Source of the DNA: Cyathus striatus
Lineage: Eukaryota > Basidiomycota > Agaricomycetes > Agaricales > Nidulariaceae
Assembly (NCBI GenBank): GCA_025738555.1
Contig: JAOVFP010000007.1
Coordinates: 3,038,001-3,102,000, forward strand
DNA: 64,000 nt
Direction: 5' to 3'
Part shown: positions 1 through 13,066 of the stretch, one piece after another
How positions within the stretch are numbered: the first letter of the stretch is position 1
How the letters are laid out: every line of letters starts with the position of its first letter
Translations under genes and position numbers: made by a program
The notes under the pieces: generated by a model
What the model was told of the DNA's origin: nothing
What the model saw: only the letters and a program-made list of their open reading frames with translations
The model's database searches: none

Positions 1-2650
1 GTAGTCTTAACATTTTATTTCCCAAATAAGTACAATTATAAAGAGATGCTTTGAGAACTTTACAATAATACCTTTTTTATCAATACCGTGTACTTATGTG
101 AATTACTACTAACTAGTACTAAGTGCTTTGTATTCGCACTTTAATTTGTTTGACTTCAATCTAATCAACCTTGTTACTGATTATATGATAGCGTGAATCT
201 TGATTATGTAAGTGTTTGGACATTATTTGGCGATGTCAGGGGGGGGGAGAGTAAGGGAACTTCAAGCTCTCTTGGGGCGAGGTCTTTGGGACTCAGGTTA
301 CCTGTAAAATGCATGAGTACTGAGGATCTGCATGAAGAAATGAATCAGAGCTCACCAGGATAATTTAGAAAACTGAAGTGACCGAAGAGGTATCCTGATG
401 CCCAGTCCTCCATTGACTTTATTTCCTGCAGTGATTTCGTAAAAAGCCAGACTATAGTATCATACAAAGAGGTTCCATAATCTGCAATTGACTGGTAGCA
501 AAAGTTGAAAGAAGCCCTGGGATTGAATATGGATCGTCATCAAGTGTGAAACAATGTGTTATCGTCTCTATCATCTCAACACGCTCCCCAATGCTCTCAG
601 TCTCCACTCCGTTCGCCACAAAAATCGTCACTGAAACCACACCAAGAACACCACAGAAAATTCGTAACAAAACACAAGTAACCAAGAGAGCAATAAACAG
701 TGCATAAATTAGTTCTCAACATTGACATCTCAGGATCTTATCATTCTCTTGTCAACATCTAAACATATCTTCTCTCTCTCCTTACGTTCTCATTCAATCT
801 TTACATTTTACACCAAAAAAAGCCGTGTTTTAGCTATGTTAAAATTTAATTAATTACAGCCTTATTCTTATCCTTTCCAAAGCACACTAGTTCGCTATTT
901 TAGGTATATTCTCTCTCTTTCACAACTTATACTGTATATCTAGTCTTATATTGAAATCAAGTGAAGTTCACTTCTAGAATTTTCATCTAAATAATTCTTC
1001 TTCGTTCTCTGTTGCTGTATAAAACATTTTATATAGATCTATTTGCTCCAAATCATCATACAAACTTTACTCAATCAAATGTCTTCTCAGAACTTCGACT
1101 AGAAGTTCCGTCATTTGCTGTATTGTTATTTCTCTCGTTTATGTTTCTAACCTTACGTGACTAGCTAGAGCATTATATTTGGATATTATTTAGTGCCTAC
1201 AAGCAATTATTTAACAGAATTTCCTTTCTCTTGTGGCATGCAATTTAATGAGTCAGAAATATTCCAATGAATTCTATTGCATTTCTAAGCTTTCTATTAT
1301 GGTAAAAACATTTTCACGCCTTATAATGAAACAAAATAATTGTAGTAGTATGTATTTTAGCAATGCAATCCATCGGATTTCATGTTCACAACCCTATCCC
1401 ACGCCTACAATTATTACTGACTATCCCAAGCAACCCCGGCTTTCATAGCGCTCACAACTAATCCACTCATTACAATATATTTTACATAATTATATTTAAT
1501 TCTAGACATGGGACATTATCTCAGCAACTAGACACTCACTGCTTACAATACTTTTAGTGTATGTTTTAAATGTAGATTTCTATATCTACCAATAGTATGA
1601 GGGCGTAATTCCAACTATTTCTTGTGGAATGTCTAACACAAATTTATGCTAGTTTACATATCTTGCATATATTCTTTTACATCTAGCAAGCTTATATCTT
1701 GACTGTTTAATATAATTCTTTGCTGGTCTATAGTAATAAGTTCTAAAAGTATTATGCAAGTTTAAGTATGTACTTACCTGGCTTAGTTAGAAAGATACAG
1801 CTTGAATAATAAAACATATGCTTTTTATAACCTCAAATTGTTTGGGTTCTCCTGCACCCAGTTTTCATTATTTCCTCACATAATTTGATGTAGAGCAAGT
1901 TTATATACCTCTTTAGACATCCATATTTAGATTGTGGTATTATTAAGTAAATTAATCTGCCACAAACATGGTTAATTGGGGTTGATTTTCGCATTTTTGG
2001 TATATTTGATACCTATATCACCAGACATTGAATTTTCTGATTTTTTGCTTTTAGAACTATTGTAAATAGAATTTATACATATATAGTACAATTATATAAA
2101 ATTACATGAAAATTGAGCAAGTATGTGAGATTTGAGAGCAGATTACTCTTTGCTACTTCTGAAAAATAGGCACACTCATTCTTTTTGCATGCCACTGTAC
2201 GGCGTGCTTTTTACTGATGTATAAATTAGTACATATGAAAAAGACGGAGTTTTGGCCTTCCGACGCCCAAGCACGCTTAACCGAAAACGAACAACCGAAC
2301 ATTAAATCTAGATTGTAAATCGGCATACGAGTTGCCGAAGCGCAGAACTTGATATATTTGATGGCTTTGAGTGTGGTGCTCCGGCTTTCCATACTGGTCA
2401 GCATATGTAGCAAATTATGCAGTAGAGTAAGTAAATTGATTTGTGATAATTTATACCATATGTTATAGGTACATATAAGTATGTCAAAAATATATCAGCT
2501 CATGCTATTATTAGTATAAATTAATAAGAATAAAGTAATATCTAATTATCCTCACTGATCGTATGTCTCGATGTTTACGTCACACAGTACTTCTATATAT
2601 CTGTTGTATTATGCTTTACTGTCCTTATTCTGCAGTAACATCCTGTCCTA
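1..2650. other. AT-rich intergenic DNA, no supported gene
   Basis: I see no gene I can support here. The stretch is AT-rich with many stops in all frames. A hydrophobic open frame on the minus strand at about 452-706 lacks an ATG and has no visible splice partner. A short CpG-containing, GC-richer island at about 2153-2413 carries an 86-codon minus-strand open frame with mixed composition; it could be an isolated exon, but no flanking exon or start context supports it. Confidence 0.5.
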
Positions 2651-4480
2651 TGCCCATAGATAATCTATGAAACATAAGTATACTCCACCCGACTCAATCC
2701 ATGTGCAGCCAAAGGGGTTGTCATTGCTCCTGCATGGCGCACTGTCAGCCAGAGCTAGAAACATGTATTCTTTGGAGACGAACATATCTTGTCTCTCTTT
2801 TATGCAATAACCCCCACCTCCTTCTTTGAATCAAGGATAGACACACAAAACATATAGTCTTTTTGATGGCAACCATCACTGACATAAAATTATGGATTCA
2901 AAAAAAAATGAAGACTTTCCTCAAAAACAAAAAGGGCAGGGTGAGATACTGTGTGTGTTCTCCTCTTCTCCCCACCATGCTCTGAGTTGGTAATAGAGTC
3001 GTGCTATAGAATAGAAGGAGCATTACAAGTATCAAGTAACCTATGAGCTTAGTACCACATTCAGATAGACCCATGATTAATGTTCACCTCCTGAGTGGAG
3101 TTCAGGTGTAACCACCTCAGACAGGACTGAATCAGATTGCATTGCATATGGTACAAGCGATGGAAATGACACTGGGATATTGTGTGGTGGGACCCTATAA
3201 TGAATGCATATGCCAATATGATTTTACGAGCACCACCAATGACAGTAAAAGAGCTGAAAGTGACACTCTTCATGTTCGTGGCCTAAGGTGCAGGCAGCTA
3301 TCTAGGAGGAAAGATGGGTAACAATGAGCGAATGATGTAAATGTTCGAAGATGTCTCCCTCTTGGATTGATGCAGCACTTCATGAGTATGAGCAGAAGAA
3401 CCAGAAAAGCGCACATCCATTGAATAGGAAAGGACACTACATCCACATCATTCTCAGCAATTGTCAGCCGCCTATACCACCCATCAATACCACCCCTATG
3501 TATAACAATATCCTGTGCCATAAGAGCCTATCTACTCACCAGAAGTTGTCTCCCCTCACAGTGCTAAGGCTCCAACTCTATACTATCCCTATACACCTCA
3601 CTGAGTATTTATAGGGATAGTGTAATTATAGTATACTAATAGTATATATAGGGATATAGTGTAAACTGTATTGGGTAATGAAAAGATCATGTGATACATG
3701 ACCAGTCCCTTTTCCCCTCATACTACTGCAGGCTGCAGTACCATCACTTGTTCTCTAAATGCTTAGCTAGATACAACATATAACCTCAAGCAGCAGCCAG
3801 TTTTTCACACCTAGTTCCAATATCATGTCCAGCCCAAGCTGACTGTCTGTTTAATCCTTTAGGCCTGCTATTGGTACCATGTTGATACACCTCAGGCCCA
3901 GGACTCTTGCCATGGGGGTATTTGAGTCTTACTGCCAGCCTGCTATAGTTCTGGTCACTCCCTTGTCCCCAGCCTTGTGATGTCACCCTCTCCATATTTG
4001 TGCCAGTCTGCAAATGTTCTGGTTATTTCTGTGCCCCCAGCCTTGTGATATCATGTACTCTCTGATATTGTGGTGTTCTCCAATGAATGTTGGGCTCTTT
4101 TGGAGTGACACTGAAGTTTTAGAGGAGGGGATGATGCTGTGAAGTCACAGAGGATGTCTCATGTCAGTGTCATCTCTCTCACCTTGCCTTGCCAGAGATG
4201 ATACTATGGGAGGAAGAGTCAGTTGGAGAGTCTTGGCCTGTTGGGGATGACACTGTGAAGTTATGGGGGATGTCTCATGTCAGCATCATCCCCCTCACCT
4301 TGTCTTGTCAGGGACAATACTGCAGGAGGGGGGGTCAGTTGGGGGCTCATGGTACAGTGAACGGGTTTGACATCGTTCCTACAGTGGGCATCATCAGCCT
4401 GCATCCGAAATACGGAGTCATCGAAAATGAACCAGAGAATTAGAAGTTCAGAGACCAGGAACATGCGTCGAAGCATCGAA
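2650..4480. other. CpG-depleted decayed repeat DNA
   Basis: Almost all CG dinucleotides are missing and TG/CA are in excess, as in the 16-37 kb block. A phrase near 3110 (cctcagacaggactgaatca) recurs with few changes near 31425, so this is dispersed repeat material. Short open frames are not supported by domains, introns or start context. Confidence 0.5.
4127..4352. repeat. Tandem duplication, about 116-bp period
   Basis: Two units start at 4127 and 4243. Each begins with a ggggatga phrase, runs through a gaggatgtctcatgtcag / gggatgtctcatgtcag core, and ends with a gtcagttgg phrase. Copies differ mostly by transitions. Confidence 0.7.
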
Positions 4481-5397
4481 ATATATAAAGAAGGACAGTT
4501 CCTGAGCAGTGACCAGACATATGAATGACAGACAAGTAAATGCCAACGACACCGTGGCGAGTGTCAGGTCTCCTTCAACTCCAGCTCTGAGTGAGTTCAA
4601 TTCTAACTCGACAAGTATAAGAGACCCAACAAAGTGCCACGCATCTCCTCCTTCCTCCTACTAAAATGCATAGAAGCCGGGTTCGGGATGCGCGCGTTCC
4701 GCGAGTCGTGAAGGTCAATCCCTGCCCACGTTTGAAAATTCAGCACAGGCATGGGCAAGCACCAGTAATTCGCTGCCATCAAGCGGTATGAGGCCCAGGG
4801 TCCATCTTCTCATAGAACAACCGCCGTACAGTTATATTCCTCCTACAACAATAGTAAAAAGTCTGCCATGTCAAAATCACGTTAGCCATTGTCCTTTCAC
4901 AATGGGTAATAGAGCCGCACGTACCAGATTGTCTACTGCGAAATATCATCTGACACCGCCAAATGTACTATAACATACTCCAACTTCGGTGTAGAGTGGT
5001 GTGTCACGTGCATTGGATGTCCCATGGGTCAACATGAGGGACGGGAGTCCAGTTGGTAGCTGCGACACGGCTTCGACTTTGCTTCAATCAAAGGATATTC
5101 TGAACGGTATTATGCCAGAATTTGTAATCATATTGTATGACTAGGATGACCATACCAGTCTATCCCGCTCTTCACATGGTTCCACAGAGCCTAATCAGCC
5201 TAGAACACTGCTCATCGAGCCCCTGCATCTATCTTAAACAGAGCGTGGCCATGCTATCTTCATGAATAAAAAAGAACAGCGAGAATCGACTTGGAATAGA
5301 GCAGTCATATGTTGGATGTTGGAGGTAGAAGTCATCGTAGAGAAGGTGGAAGCAGGTGGAAGAGAAGGTGGGATAAGGCGAATCTTAGGCGAATCCG
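4480..5397. other. CpG-containing spacer before repeat copy A
   Basis: Base composition changes abruptly near 4440: CG dinucleotides are again common. A TATATAAA-like box lies near 4483. I see no open frame with recognisable content, only short frames on both strands. Confidence 0.4.
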
Positions 5398-6124
5398 AAG
5401 TCGGAACTCGCCCCGTTCAATCCAAGTCACATCATGTGATATTTCAACTCAATAAAGGAATAGGGCCGGCAAGCGGCAAAGCCCACTACCAAATTAAATA
5501 AATACTTACTGATTGTATAAATTGATTTAAAATGGGTGTGCAAGTTGAAAGGCTGGGTGCATTTAAGCATGTCGCATTATCAGTGGTTGGTTGATTTCCC
5601 AACTCAACAAAGTCAGCTAAGCGTATTGCACTGCTTGGCGATTCCCTGTTAGGATTTGAAATAGATATGGTGGTACCAGGAACCTTCGGATCATATCCAG
5701 GAAATTTTAAACTCAATGATTCTATATGCTATTATTTTGCAAAGCACAGCCAAAGCCTACATCTTCAGGACTGCTTTGATTTGACTTCATCAATAAACCT
5801 GTTAACATCTGAGCTATGCTTTACAACGTCGCTATGATCGTCCTTATAAGCAGCAAAAATTATCAAACATACTTATATTTGGCCATAGTAATACTAATAA
5901 GTAGTCCAGAACCAGCATGTTTTCCAGAACGCACCATATCTTTAGTTAAAGACAGATGTAGTTCAAGTCCTGGATGTGTTAGAAAAATTTGGCATTATAT
6001 GAACTTGGGTCTCGATTTTGAAATGTACAATTTTTCTCATCTTGCGACCTCTGGATTTTAAAAGAATATATATATATGTAGTATATGAGATTATAAGACA
6101 ACGAGCACTATCGGTTCACAACAA

Positions 6125-6664
6125 TCAGACAATTGACAGCGTAACGTTGGACGTATCCGTCCAAGTCGTAATCAAGCTGGCCTGCGAATTAAGTTCTATC
6201 AGAATCCAAAATTCTACTCAGAAGGCTATATATGGGTAACTTACACCAACAAGGGCAAAGTGGGTAACAGTGAGACGGCCAAAACCAGTTGGGGAGTCAG
6301 GAATCGTCACAGTAATATTCTGGTTTTGATGCCTCTGTGGGTTGGGGTCGTTGACGGGTCTGTAGATTCCGTTGTACAGGACGTCTCCAAAGAATCCGTT
6401 GGCGCAGCCTTCAGATGTCGGGCAGGCTTGGAAGCCTACAACAGCAGCGACGTCCACCGAGGAGGACTGGAAAGCCTATAATGAAATAAGGTCAGTAAGA
6501 CACTTGCTGTTAATTTTAGAGGAACTTCGTACCGGACGATCGAGTTCGAAAGTGAATGGGGTGTTGGGATGCGCCACTAAACCATTAACAGGGTTAATGA
6601 CAACGCTCTGTCCGAGGATGGTGGCGATGGAGGTGAAGAGAGCAGTAGCAGCGAAGAACTTCAT
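6125..6664 (-). CDS. Small secreted protein, 139 residues, three exons
   Basis: Exons on the minus strand are 6664-6533, 6475-6245 and 6181-6125. Introns are 57 bp (6476-6532, GTACGA...TAG) and 63 bp (6182-6244, GTAAGT...CAG), both in phase 0, and the spliced frame is open to a TGA. Residues 1-19 form a signal peptide: Met-Lys, a hydrophobic core, and a likely cut near Gly18-Gln19. The mature part has a Val/Ile-rich start, two cysteines (about 62 and 68), an N-glycosylation-type site in the QNQNIT stretch, a second in SNVT near the end, and an HFALVGA motif. The pattern resembles the many small secreted proteins of agaricomycetes with a beta-rich fold ending in xVTxxI; I assign no function. 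The start is fixed by the signal peptide and an upstream TATA box. It is the only intact single-copy-looking gene in the left half and lies inside an inserted segment. Confidence 0.8.
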
Positions 6665-6745
6665 AGTTGTTGAGATTGAGAAGATGTTGCTCGAGGAAAT
6701 GTGAAAGTTCGAATTGCTGATACCTGCTGTGGCTATTTCACGAAG

Positions 6746-6755
6746 CTTTTATACT
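6746..6755 (-). promoter_or_regulatory. TATA box of the secreted-protein gene
   Basis: Read on the minus strand the sequence is cagtataaaagc, about 85 bp upstream of the ATG at 6664. It is followed by a C/T-rich, CAAC-containing leader typical of fungal 5' UTRs. Confidence 0.5.
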
Positions 6756-9700
6756 GTAAATGGAGGATGATCCCAAGATGATCGTCGTCCGGTAAGCGCG
6801 CTTCAAGCCCTTGCTAAAAATAGCGCTTAGCGACATCCGCGAGGAAAGTGTATCAACATCCAACAGCGAAAGGCCGACGGTATGGCTATGCCGCCTCAGC
6901 CAATACAATTTGCGAGAGCAACGGAAATAGACGACATGTATTGACAGACAAGTAATAGAAGCCATGTTGAAGACGGCGACAATCCACCGCTATGTGCGCT
7001 GGTATGATTTCGTGGGCCTGACGTAAAGGGATTTGCACGAGGTTCACTGGTATCAATGCAAGGTCGACCTTATTCTTAGCTTTTACACACTTTAAGCCAC
7101 GAGCGTCATCGATTCCTCTCCTATAGCTGAAGATACTGGCAGTCTTCGAATACAGGACGTCAGCTAAAACTGCCATTCTGAGATAGCGCTAGCGAGAGTA
7201 TGCCACTTTTGCCGAGTCCAGCTTAACTCGGAGGAGGCGACGCCATATTACGAATCTAGCACGAAAAGCAAGCTATAATAATAATAATGGATACTGCAGG
7301 TTCATTTATGCACCAAAGTAATCAGGCAATACGATAGCATGACGAGGTTAAAGTGTCTCTCGGGTAGCGAGCAAAAGAAAGGGATAAGTTGAAAGAAACA
7401 GACTATGAATAACGGTTGTATCTACCTTCATCTTTAACATAAATCTCATATGAAGGAAGCATACTTGAAATATCAAACAGGTTATTTATTACCCGCATCC
7501 GAGGAGAATGTGGGGCTGGCAGTTTTATTGTCGTCATTCCTGCATATTTATGGGAACATAATTTTATTCTTACATACAAGGTACAGTATTCATACTTAGG
7601 CAAACACAGTCAAGGTCGCACATACAGGTCAAGTGTGCACAGAAATTGGCCAATGATGACTATGAGAATATGAAACAAATTCTAAGCAAGAAACATGTAT
7701 TACAGTGATAGTTTACACAAGAAATATACACAAAATATTTCAATGGCATAAAGTTCACACATTTATAAGGAATGCACGATCTGTGCAAAGACTTTCGGTG
7801 GGCCTTGAGGCAATGGAAACAGCAAGTTCATCGTACCAGGAACTGTCACAAGTGTCACACAAATTCATAAACAACTCCAGCCAATCAGGTCGAGATCTTA
7901 TCCAAGATCCTCAAATTACCATATCCGGCGGTTCAAATGTCCCTAATACCCAACTACCTTAAAAGGTAGTGGGAATTTCAACTGCTCTCTCCAGTTGCTC
8001 TCCAGCCTCGATTTCCCGGCTGTCCAGTGTCCGCGTTTACGTAGTATACCGTATACGACGTACGGTGCGTGCGATGAACCCTAACGAACTTCACAGGTTT
8101 GTCAAAAGCCTCACCAAAGCTTCACCGGTGCCGATGTAATTGGTTTCATCATAATCACAAATGCATGCTTTCATCGATTCATAGAGTTATATTTTAGTTT
8201 TAAACGTGTAGGATCGCCTGGAACATTCAATTGGTTCGGTCAGTATCAATCAAGTGCCGATAATGATTCGTCGAAGGCTCGGTTTTCTCACCTACGAATT
8301 GACAAGTATCGATTAACCAGCGCACCGTTCTATTTCTGTTGTTATCGATGGTCCAGTACATTGTGCTAGGAAGATTAAATCGGCATGTGTAGAAGCGCGT
8401 ATGGTGCTTCAAGACATGCATGTGAATGGTCCCAAGTTTCGGTTTTGGCGCTTGTCGAAGTTCATAAATCTAACGTATATATAGATAGAGATGCGATCTT
8501 TGTGTTCATCTCCGTGGTCAAATCGATTGTTAGATGTACCGGAGGAGGTGCCTCAGCGCTTATCTTAGCAAGATGATAAGATAAGATAAGCATCACATGA
8601 TGCGTGTGAATCTAACGCTAAGAACCATCCGACGTTGTTCAATTCAACCACCTCCAACCTCTTACGACACCAACCGCAACGATCAACAACCTCCAGTGCG
8701 TTGTCTCCTGCCGTTTTGTCATTCCATTTCTATCTCACCAGTGGAAAGACTTGAGTACTATTGCAAGCTACTTGTAACCCGTTGACCCGTACTTGCGAAG
8801 ACCACACAATGCACATCAACTCGACATCTCGCGTTCGGAAAGTCATTGAACACTGGCAGCTGTAATTGATGGAGATTTCGGAGAGGCAGAGAAGGGAGGA
8901 GCTGTAGGCGTTGGGTGTCACTAAGGTAAGCGCTGTCTCCCCACTCCGTTCTTAGGTTCCCTTCCTCGGCGTTCGCTATCGATACATGATGCATATGTTC
9001 ATTGCTTGCCTTCCACTTGTACTGCTTGTCGGCTCATTATCATTTCATGCACTAACTGTGCTCTTCTCACAGGATAATCCACAGTCGAACTCGATGACTG
9101 GGATGGGTTGAACTGGTTCTCTGTGTCTTGGTGCGTTAGCAGTCTTCCGTCTACTCTTCTGCCACTCTCTTCTAACCGCAATTTTCTTATAGCAATCGAA
9201 TGATTACACCCGCCCCAGGCGTAAACTATGCCCTTCGCTGCACTACTAGGACACCCCTTCCAAATCGGCCATTCCAAAGACGATAACCCGCTCAGCATGC
9301 AGAGATGCAGGCCCTTCAACGCGTATTATCAGTGTCGTTTCCAACACCGATACCATCTCCGTTCGAGACGTTCTTCGCAGCACTCGCTCCCTCATTTCAA
9401 GCGTTCCGGCCCCTTCCGTGGTTGCATCTTTTCTCCTTACAACTTGCGGAGGAGGGCGAGAGAAAGACAACGGTCTTACTACTCAGTAGTGTATACAGGC
9501 TCGTTATGACGAAGGATACGGCCACACATGTGATGGAAATGACGTCTCTGTTGCTCAAGCTGGAGTGAAAGACGACTGGACGCCGACGGTGGATGAAGAC
9601 GATGTGGAGTGTTCTTGGGTTCTGTCCTGGACGCTAGACGTGCAGTATTTCTGTTCTTTCTGCTCATTGTTCATGATACGCACGTCAATATCACGCTAGT

Positions 9701-10694
9701 ATTCAACCGAAGCTCTTCAACGTCTCTGTCATTCAGCACTCGTAGCCCACCCTCCCTCCTCGGGACATTGGCACGATGATAATGACAGCCACATCGACAG
9801 CTACAACCACCCTACCATTCTTACTACTATGAATGCGAAGACAGGGTACTTGCCTTCGCTATACGTGTACCCCCAGCTGTATCGTCTCTGTTCCATGCGC
9901 CCTATGCATGTGGTATGCGTTACCTTGCGCAGAACCCACCTCCTGTTCTTTCTTCGGTCCCTACACTACGAAGAGATCTGCGAGGACTGGGAGGGGTATC
10001 GGAGGCACGCGTAGGATCATAATGATGGAGCTTGACGCTGTGTCGTGATGGGCTCATCGGTATTGTTAACAAAGTTGGACCGGGAGGGGAGAAGAGGGCT
10101 CGAAAGTCGAGGACGGCCCACGGGGCTACGTCAACATTGCTCATGTTCAGTGTGGTAAACTGGCGTCCGCTGGAGCTGGTGTCGTCGGACCTCGCGGCGC
10201 TCGTTTCGTTCTTTAGACCGTCGTCTTGAGTGCCTTCACTTCCAAGTTTCTGGGTTTATGAAGATGCTTCATTATTGCGGACCAAAACGGCTTCTGTTCT
10301 CATCCCCGAGTACTCTCGTTGCTCGCTGCTGTTAGGCTTTGGACTGAGGAGGAATGAAACCAGTAGGAGAGTAGATTGTCCTTGGAGACAGTCGAGAACC
10401 TCAACCTGAATGACGTGGAATACCGAATTTATAGATGATACACTGTTCCGCACCCTAAGTCTCATTTGATGACCTACCTTCAATCGCGAGCCTTTACCGT
10501 TACGGGTCATTTCTTGTACATTCTTCGTTTCTTCTCCCTCACGGTACCAGCTCGGATGGGTGGACAAGATTGCATTTTGTAGCACTCGTGATGCCCGATT
10601 GGTCTGATCTTGCCGCAGAGTGAGGCTCACGTTCTTCTTTACTCTTCGTTCCTTCTCCACACTCTACGCTAAGTAGAGACCTGCGAGGACTGAG

Positions 10695-11183
10695 ATGGGC
10701 GTTGAATGCTTGCGTATGGGCGTAATGATGGAGGTTGTTGTTGTATCGTCCCGGAGTTATCGGTTTTGTTGGTCAAGTTGGAGTGGAAGGGAGCCCGGGG
10801 GTAGAGGCTCGGAAGTCGAGGACGGTTCACGAGGCGTACAAATACAAAGACAGAGGACGGTTGCGGGTTCAAAGGAGCATTCCTTCCTGGACAACGGACG
10901 TGCACATTTCTACTCTCTCTGCGCGCACTGTCGACGTGAACGGAAACGTTGTTCCTGCTCCTTGAAGCGGGGGCTCTTCAACGTCGTTTGCAGCTGTCAA
11001 CTTCCTTTCGAGTCTGATCCTGAAGAACAAAGATCCTTTACGAAGCAGCCGACTATTTCACTTACCTGTATCGGACATTCCCCCCACTCCTTTCTTTCAT
11101 ATCCAATGCCCACGCCTTCACGTAGAACGTTTGCGAGTTCAGACTCACATCCCATGCTTACCTCATCGCATACACCACGATGA
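10695..11183 (+). CDS. 162-codon frame conserved in repeat copies A and B
   Basis: This ATG-initiated frame has a counterpart of 158 codons at 51261-51737 in copy B. Length changes between the two preserve the frame, a hint of coding constraint. It contains a basic Cys cluster (CAHCRRERKRC, near residue 76) that fits the first half of a Zn(II)2Cys6 motif, but the second half is not present. The N-terminus overlaps a diverged internal tandem unit of the repeat. It may equally be a chance open frame in GC-balanced repeat DNA; no family is recognised. Confidence 0.2.
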   Translation: MGVECLRMGVMMEVVVVSSRSYRFCWSSWSGREPGGRGSEVEDGSRGVQIQRQRTVAGSKEHSFLDNGRAHFYSLCAHCRRERKRCSCSLKRGLFNVVCSCQLPFESDPEEQRSFTKQPTISLTCIGHSPHSFLSYPMPTPSRRTFASSDSHPMLTSSHTPR

Positions 11184-12599
11184 CCGTCGACACCTGCGAA
11201 GAGTACCAAGGAGGATGGCGGTGGTGGACCCGTTGCCACATATGATCATAATAGCGGATGCTGACGTTGTGCCTTTCGAGGCGGAGTGGAGAGAGGTCAA
11301 GGATCGAGTACCGAGATGGTGAGGTAGTTCTAGGTTGCGTCCTGGCCCACGTTTGTGCCATTATGCACGTCGATATGTTCTTTTGCACGTTACACTTGAG
11401 GTGAACGTTCACGTTGGGTTTATTCAAGTCGGTCTAGTGGGAAGCCTGACGGCATCCCTTCGGCGTTCGTCTATTACTGCGCCTACGAGGGTTCCCTTAT
11501 GTTCCGTGCGGCCCAACGAAATATGGTATATATGCGTGGTAGAGCGTCACGGACCTTTCCTTCCTCCAGAGCGTCTCGTTCCTGCCCGAATACTGTAGTA
11601 CTTACTACGGAGCGAGGTCAAGAAGGTACCTATCTGACTTCATCTAGTTTTTTGTAGTGCTCGGCTGGCGCCAGCCCTGGTAGATTGCTCAGTCGAGCAC
11701 TACAATATACACCAGCGCGGAATGTTGTTGTCGTAACGCCCGAGCTTCTGCCAGTGGCTGATTTTATCTGAATCCGAGCGAATCCTCCACCATCCATCTA
11801 GCCACCTATATTACCTTAACGCACTATCCAGAGTATACTTCGGCTGGCATTCTAACGTTTTCTTACTGGTGAAGGAAATATGGTTAGACCGGGCAGGCAG
11901 GTAAGGTTCTTCACCCTCTGAAGTATGGTTATAAGAACTAACCTACGTTCAAGGCCGAGCTTTGGGCGTTGAGACGACTGACTGCGCTCGACTTAGACAA
12001 CGTTTGGCACTACAGGCTAAGGTACGTTTGCTTTGCATTGGGAGGCTTCATGCAGTGGCTGCGTGGTGCGTTTAACTCTTGCTTTTACGTTACGTTGACG
12101 ATTAACGGGACATTGAAGTTATAGAATCGTTGTTTTGATGCTATCGTCGAAAAAGGAATCTCGCTGCAATGAATTCGAGAGTTATACCTTTGTTTAGGTG
12201 AAATGGAGATAGAGATTTGAGTCGAGCGTGAGGGAGGTGTAAGGGTTTTCTCTGGATGACGGATGGGTCAAGTACCCTGTACTCATAAGGTCGATTTCGA
12301 TGTAGCGCGGTTTTATGTAAATCCAATCAATGCATTACGCCGTACTGTACTGGTTTGAATACTTAGTAATAACATTGTTTCCGGTGAAAGACAAGTATAT
12401 AGTACCGGGGTTGAATATAACACGAACACAGTAAAGCTAAATACATTTCGAAACAACAGTAAAAAAATGATGATAGTAGTATAGTAAGTAGTACTGGGCT
12501 ATTGTCAAATCTAAGGTAGCGTGGTAGTATGCCCGGGACTGCGGGGCCGGGAGCTTTGAGTGGCCAATGCTATATGTGTCCTATGTGTGGAATCCAGAT

Positions 12600-13066
12600 A
12601 AGCTCACCAAATGCTAAAAGCCACATAGAAGAACGGCCATACATATAACAGTATCGAGTTGCAGAGTGAGTGGAGGGTCTTAGGCTCTATATAGTGGTAT
12701 AGCGCAGAGTCTGGAATGAGGGAAGAACGACATCACTATTCCCAAAGTGAAACAGTTCTCTGCATGCACGACTGTCCCACATTGATGAAACACCGATGGA
12801 GCTTGGAAGAACAACTTGGATACGATATGATCGGCAAGAACATAGGAATCCGTGCACCAATCGTGCGCGAGCACAGCGAGGGGTATAGATTCAAGAGATG
12901 CATGAAGGGCAGTAACGAGTCTAAGAGAAGTATCCGCCGTGAGCTTTGTTCTAACGAAAGAGGTGAACCTGAGTTGACGCGATAACAAGTGAATTGGTTA
13001 AGGCTAAGAGAGGAACGATAAGAAAGGGAACATTATTACAGCAAAATCGTATACGTGCCTCCAGCT
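12600..13066. other. About 466 bp present in copy A but not in copy B
   Basis: In copy B the phrases ccagata and aaatgc are adjacent near 53219; in copy A they are separated by this segment, with TA at both junctions. No terminal inverted repeats are visible. Open frames of about 90-100 codons exist on both strands and are not recognised. It could be an insertion in A or a deletion in B. Confidence 0.45.

Larger units (their letters stand above)
5454..7973. mobile_element. 2,520-bp insertion in copy A with 3-bp AAT duplication
   Basis: Copy B shows the empty site: the phrases actcaat and aatttcaact overlap by AAT. In copy A they are separated by this segment, with AAT at 5451-5453 and 7974-7976. 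The 9-mer CCCACTACC lies at 5482-5490 and its exact reverse complement GGTAGTGGG ends the insertion at 7965-7973. A 3-bp duplication together with CACTA/TAGTG near the ends recalls EnSpm/CACTA elements. However, the left inverted repeat is 28 bp inside the junction, so the assignment is tentative. A hairpin (ctacctt/aaggtag) sits at the right end. The insertion carries the secreted-protein gene at 6125-6664. The rest (5490-6120, 6760-7960) shows no other gene I can support. Confidence 0.6.

Noticed and set aside
452..706. Hydrophobic minus-strand frame that looks like a membrane or secreted protein
   Set aside because: No ATG in frame, an upstream stop close by, and no convincing splice acceptor. 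Kept only as a remark.
5398..5450. RNA polymerase III B-box-like gttcaatcc at the start of copies A and B (SINE or tRNA-derived end)
   Set aside because: No A box at proper spacing and no cloverleaf; too short to support a tRNA.
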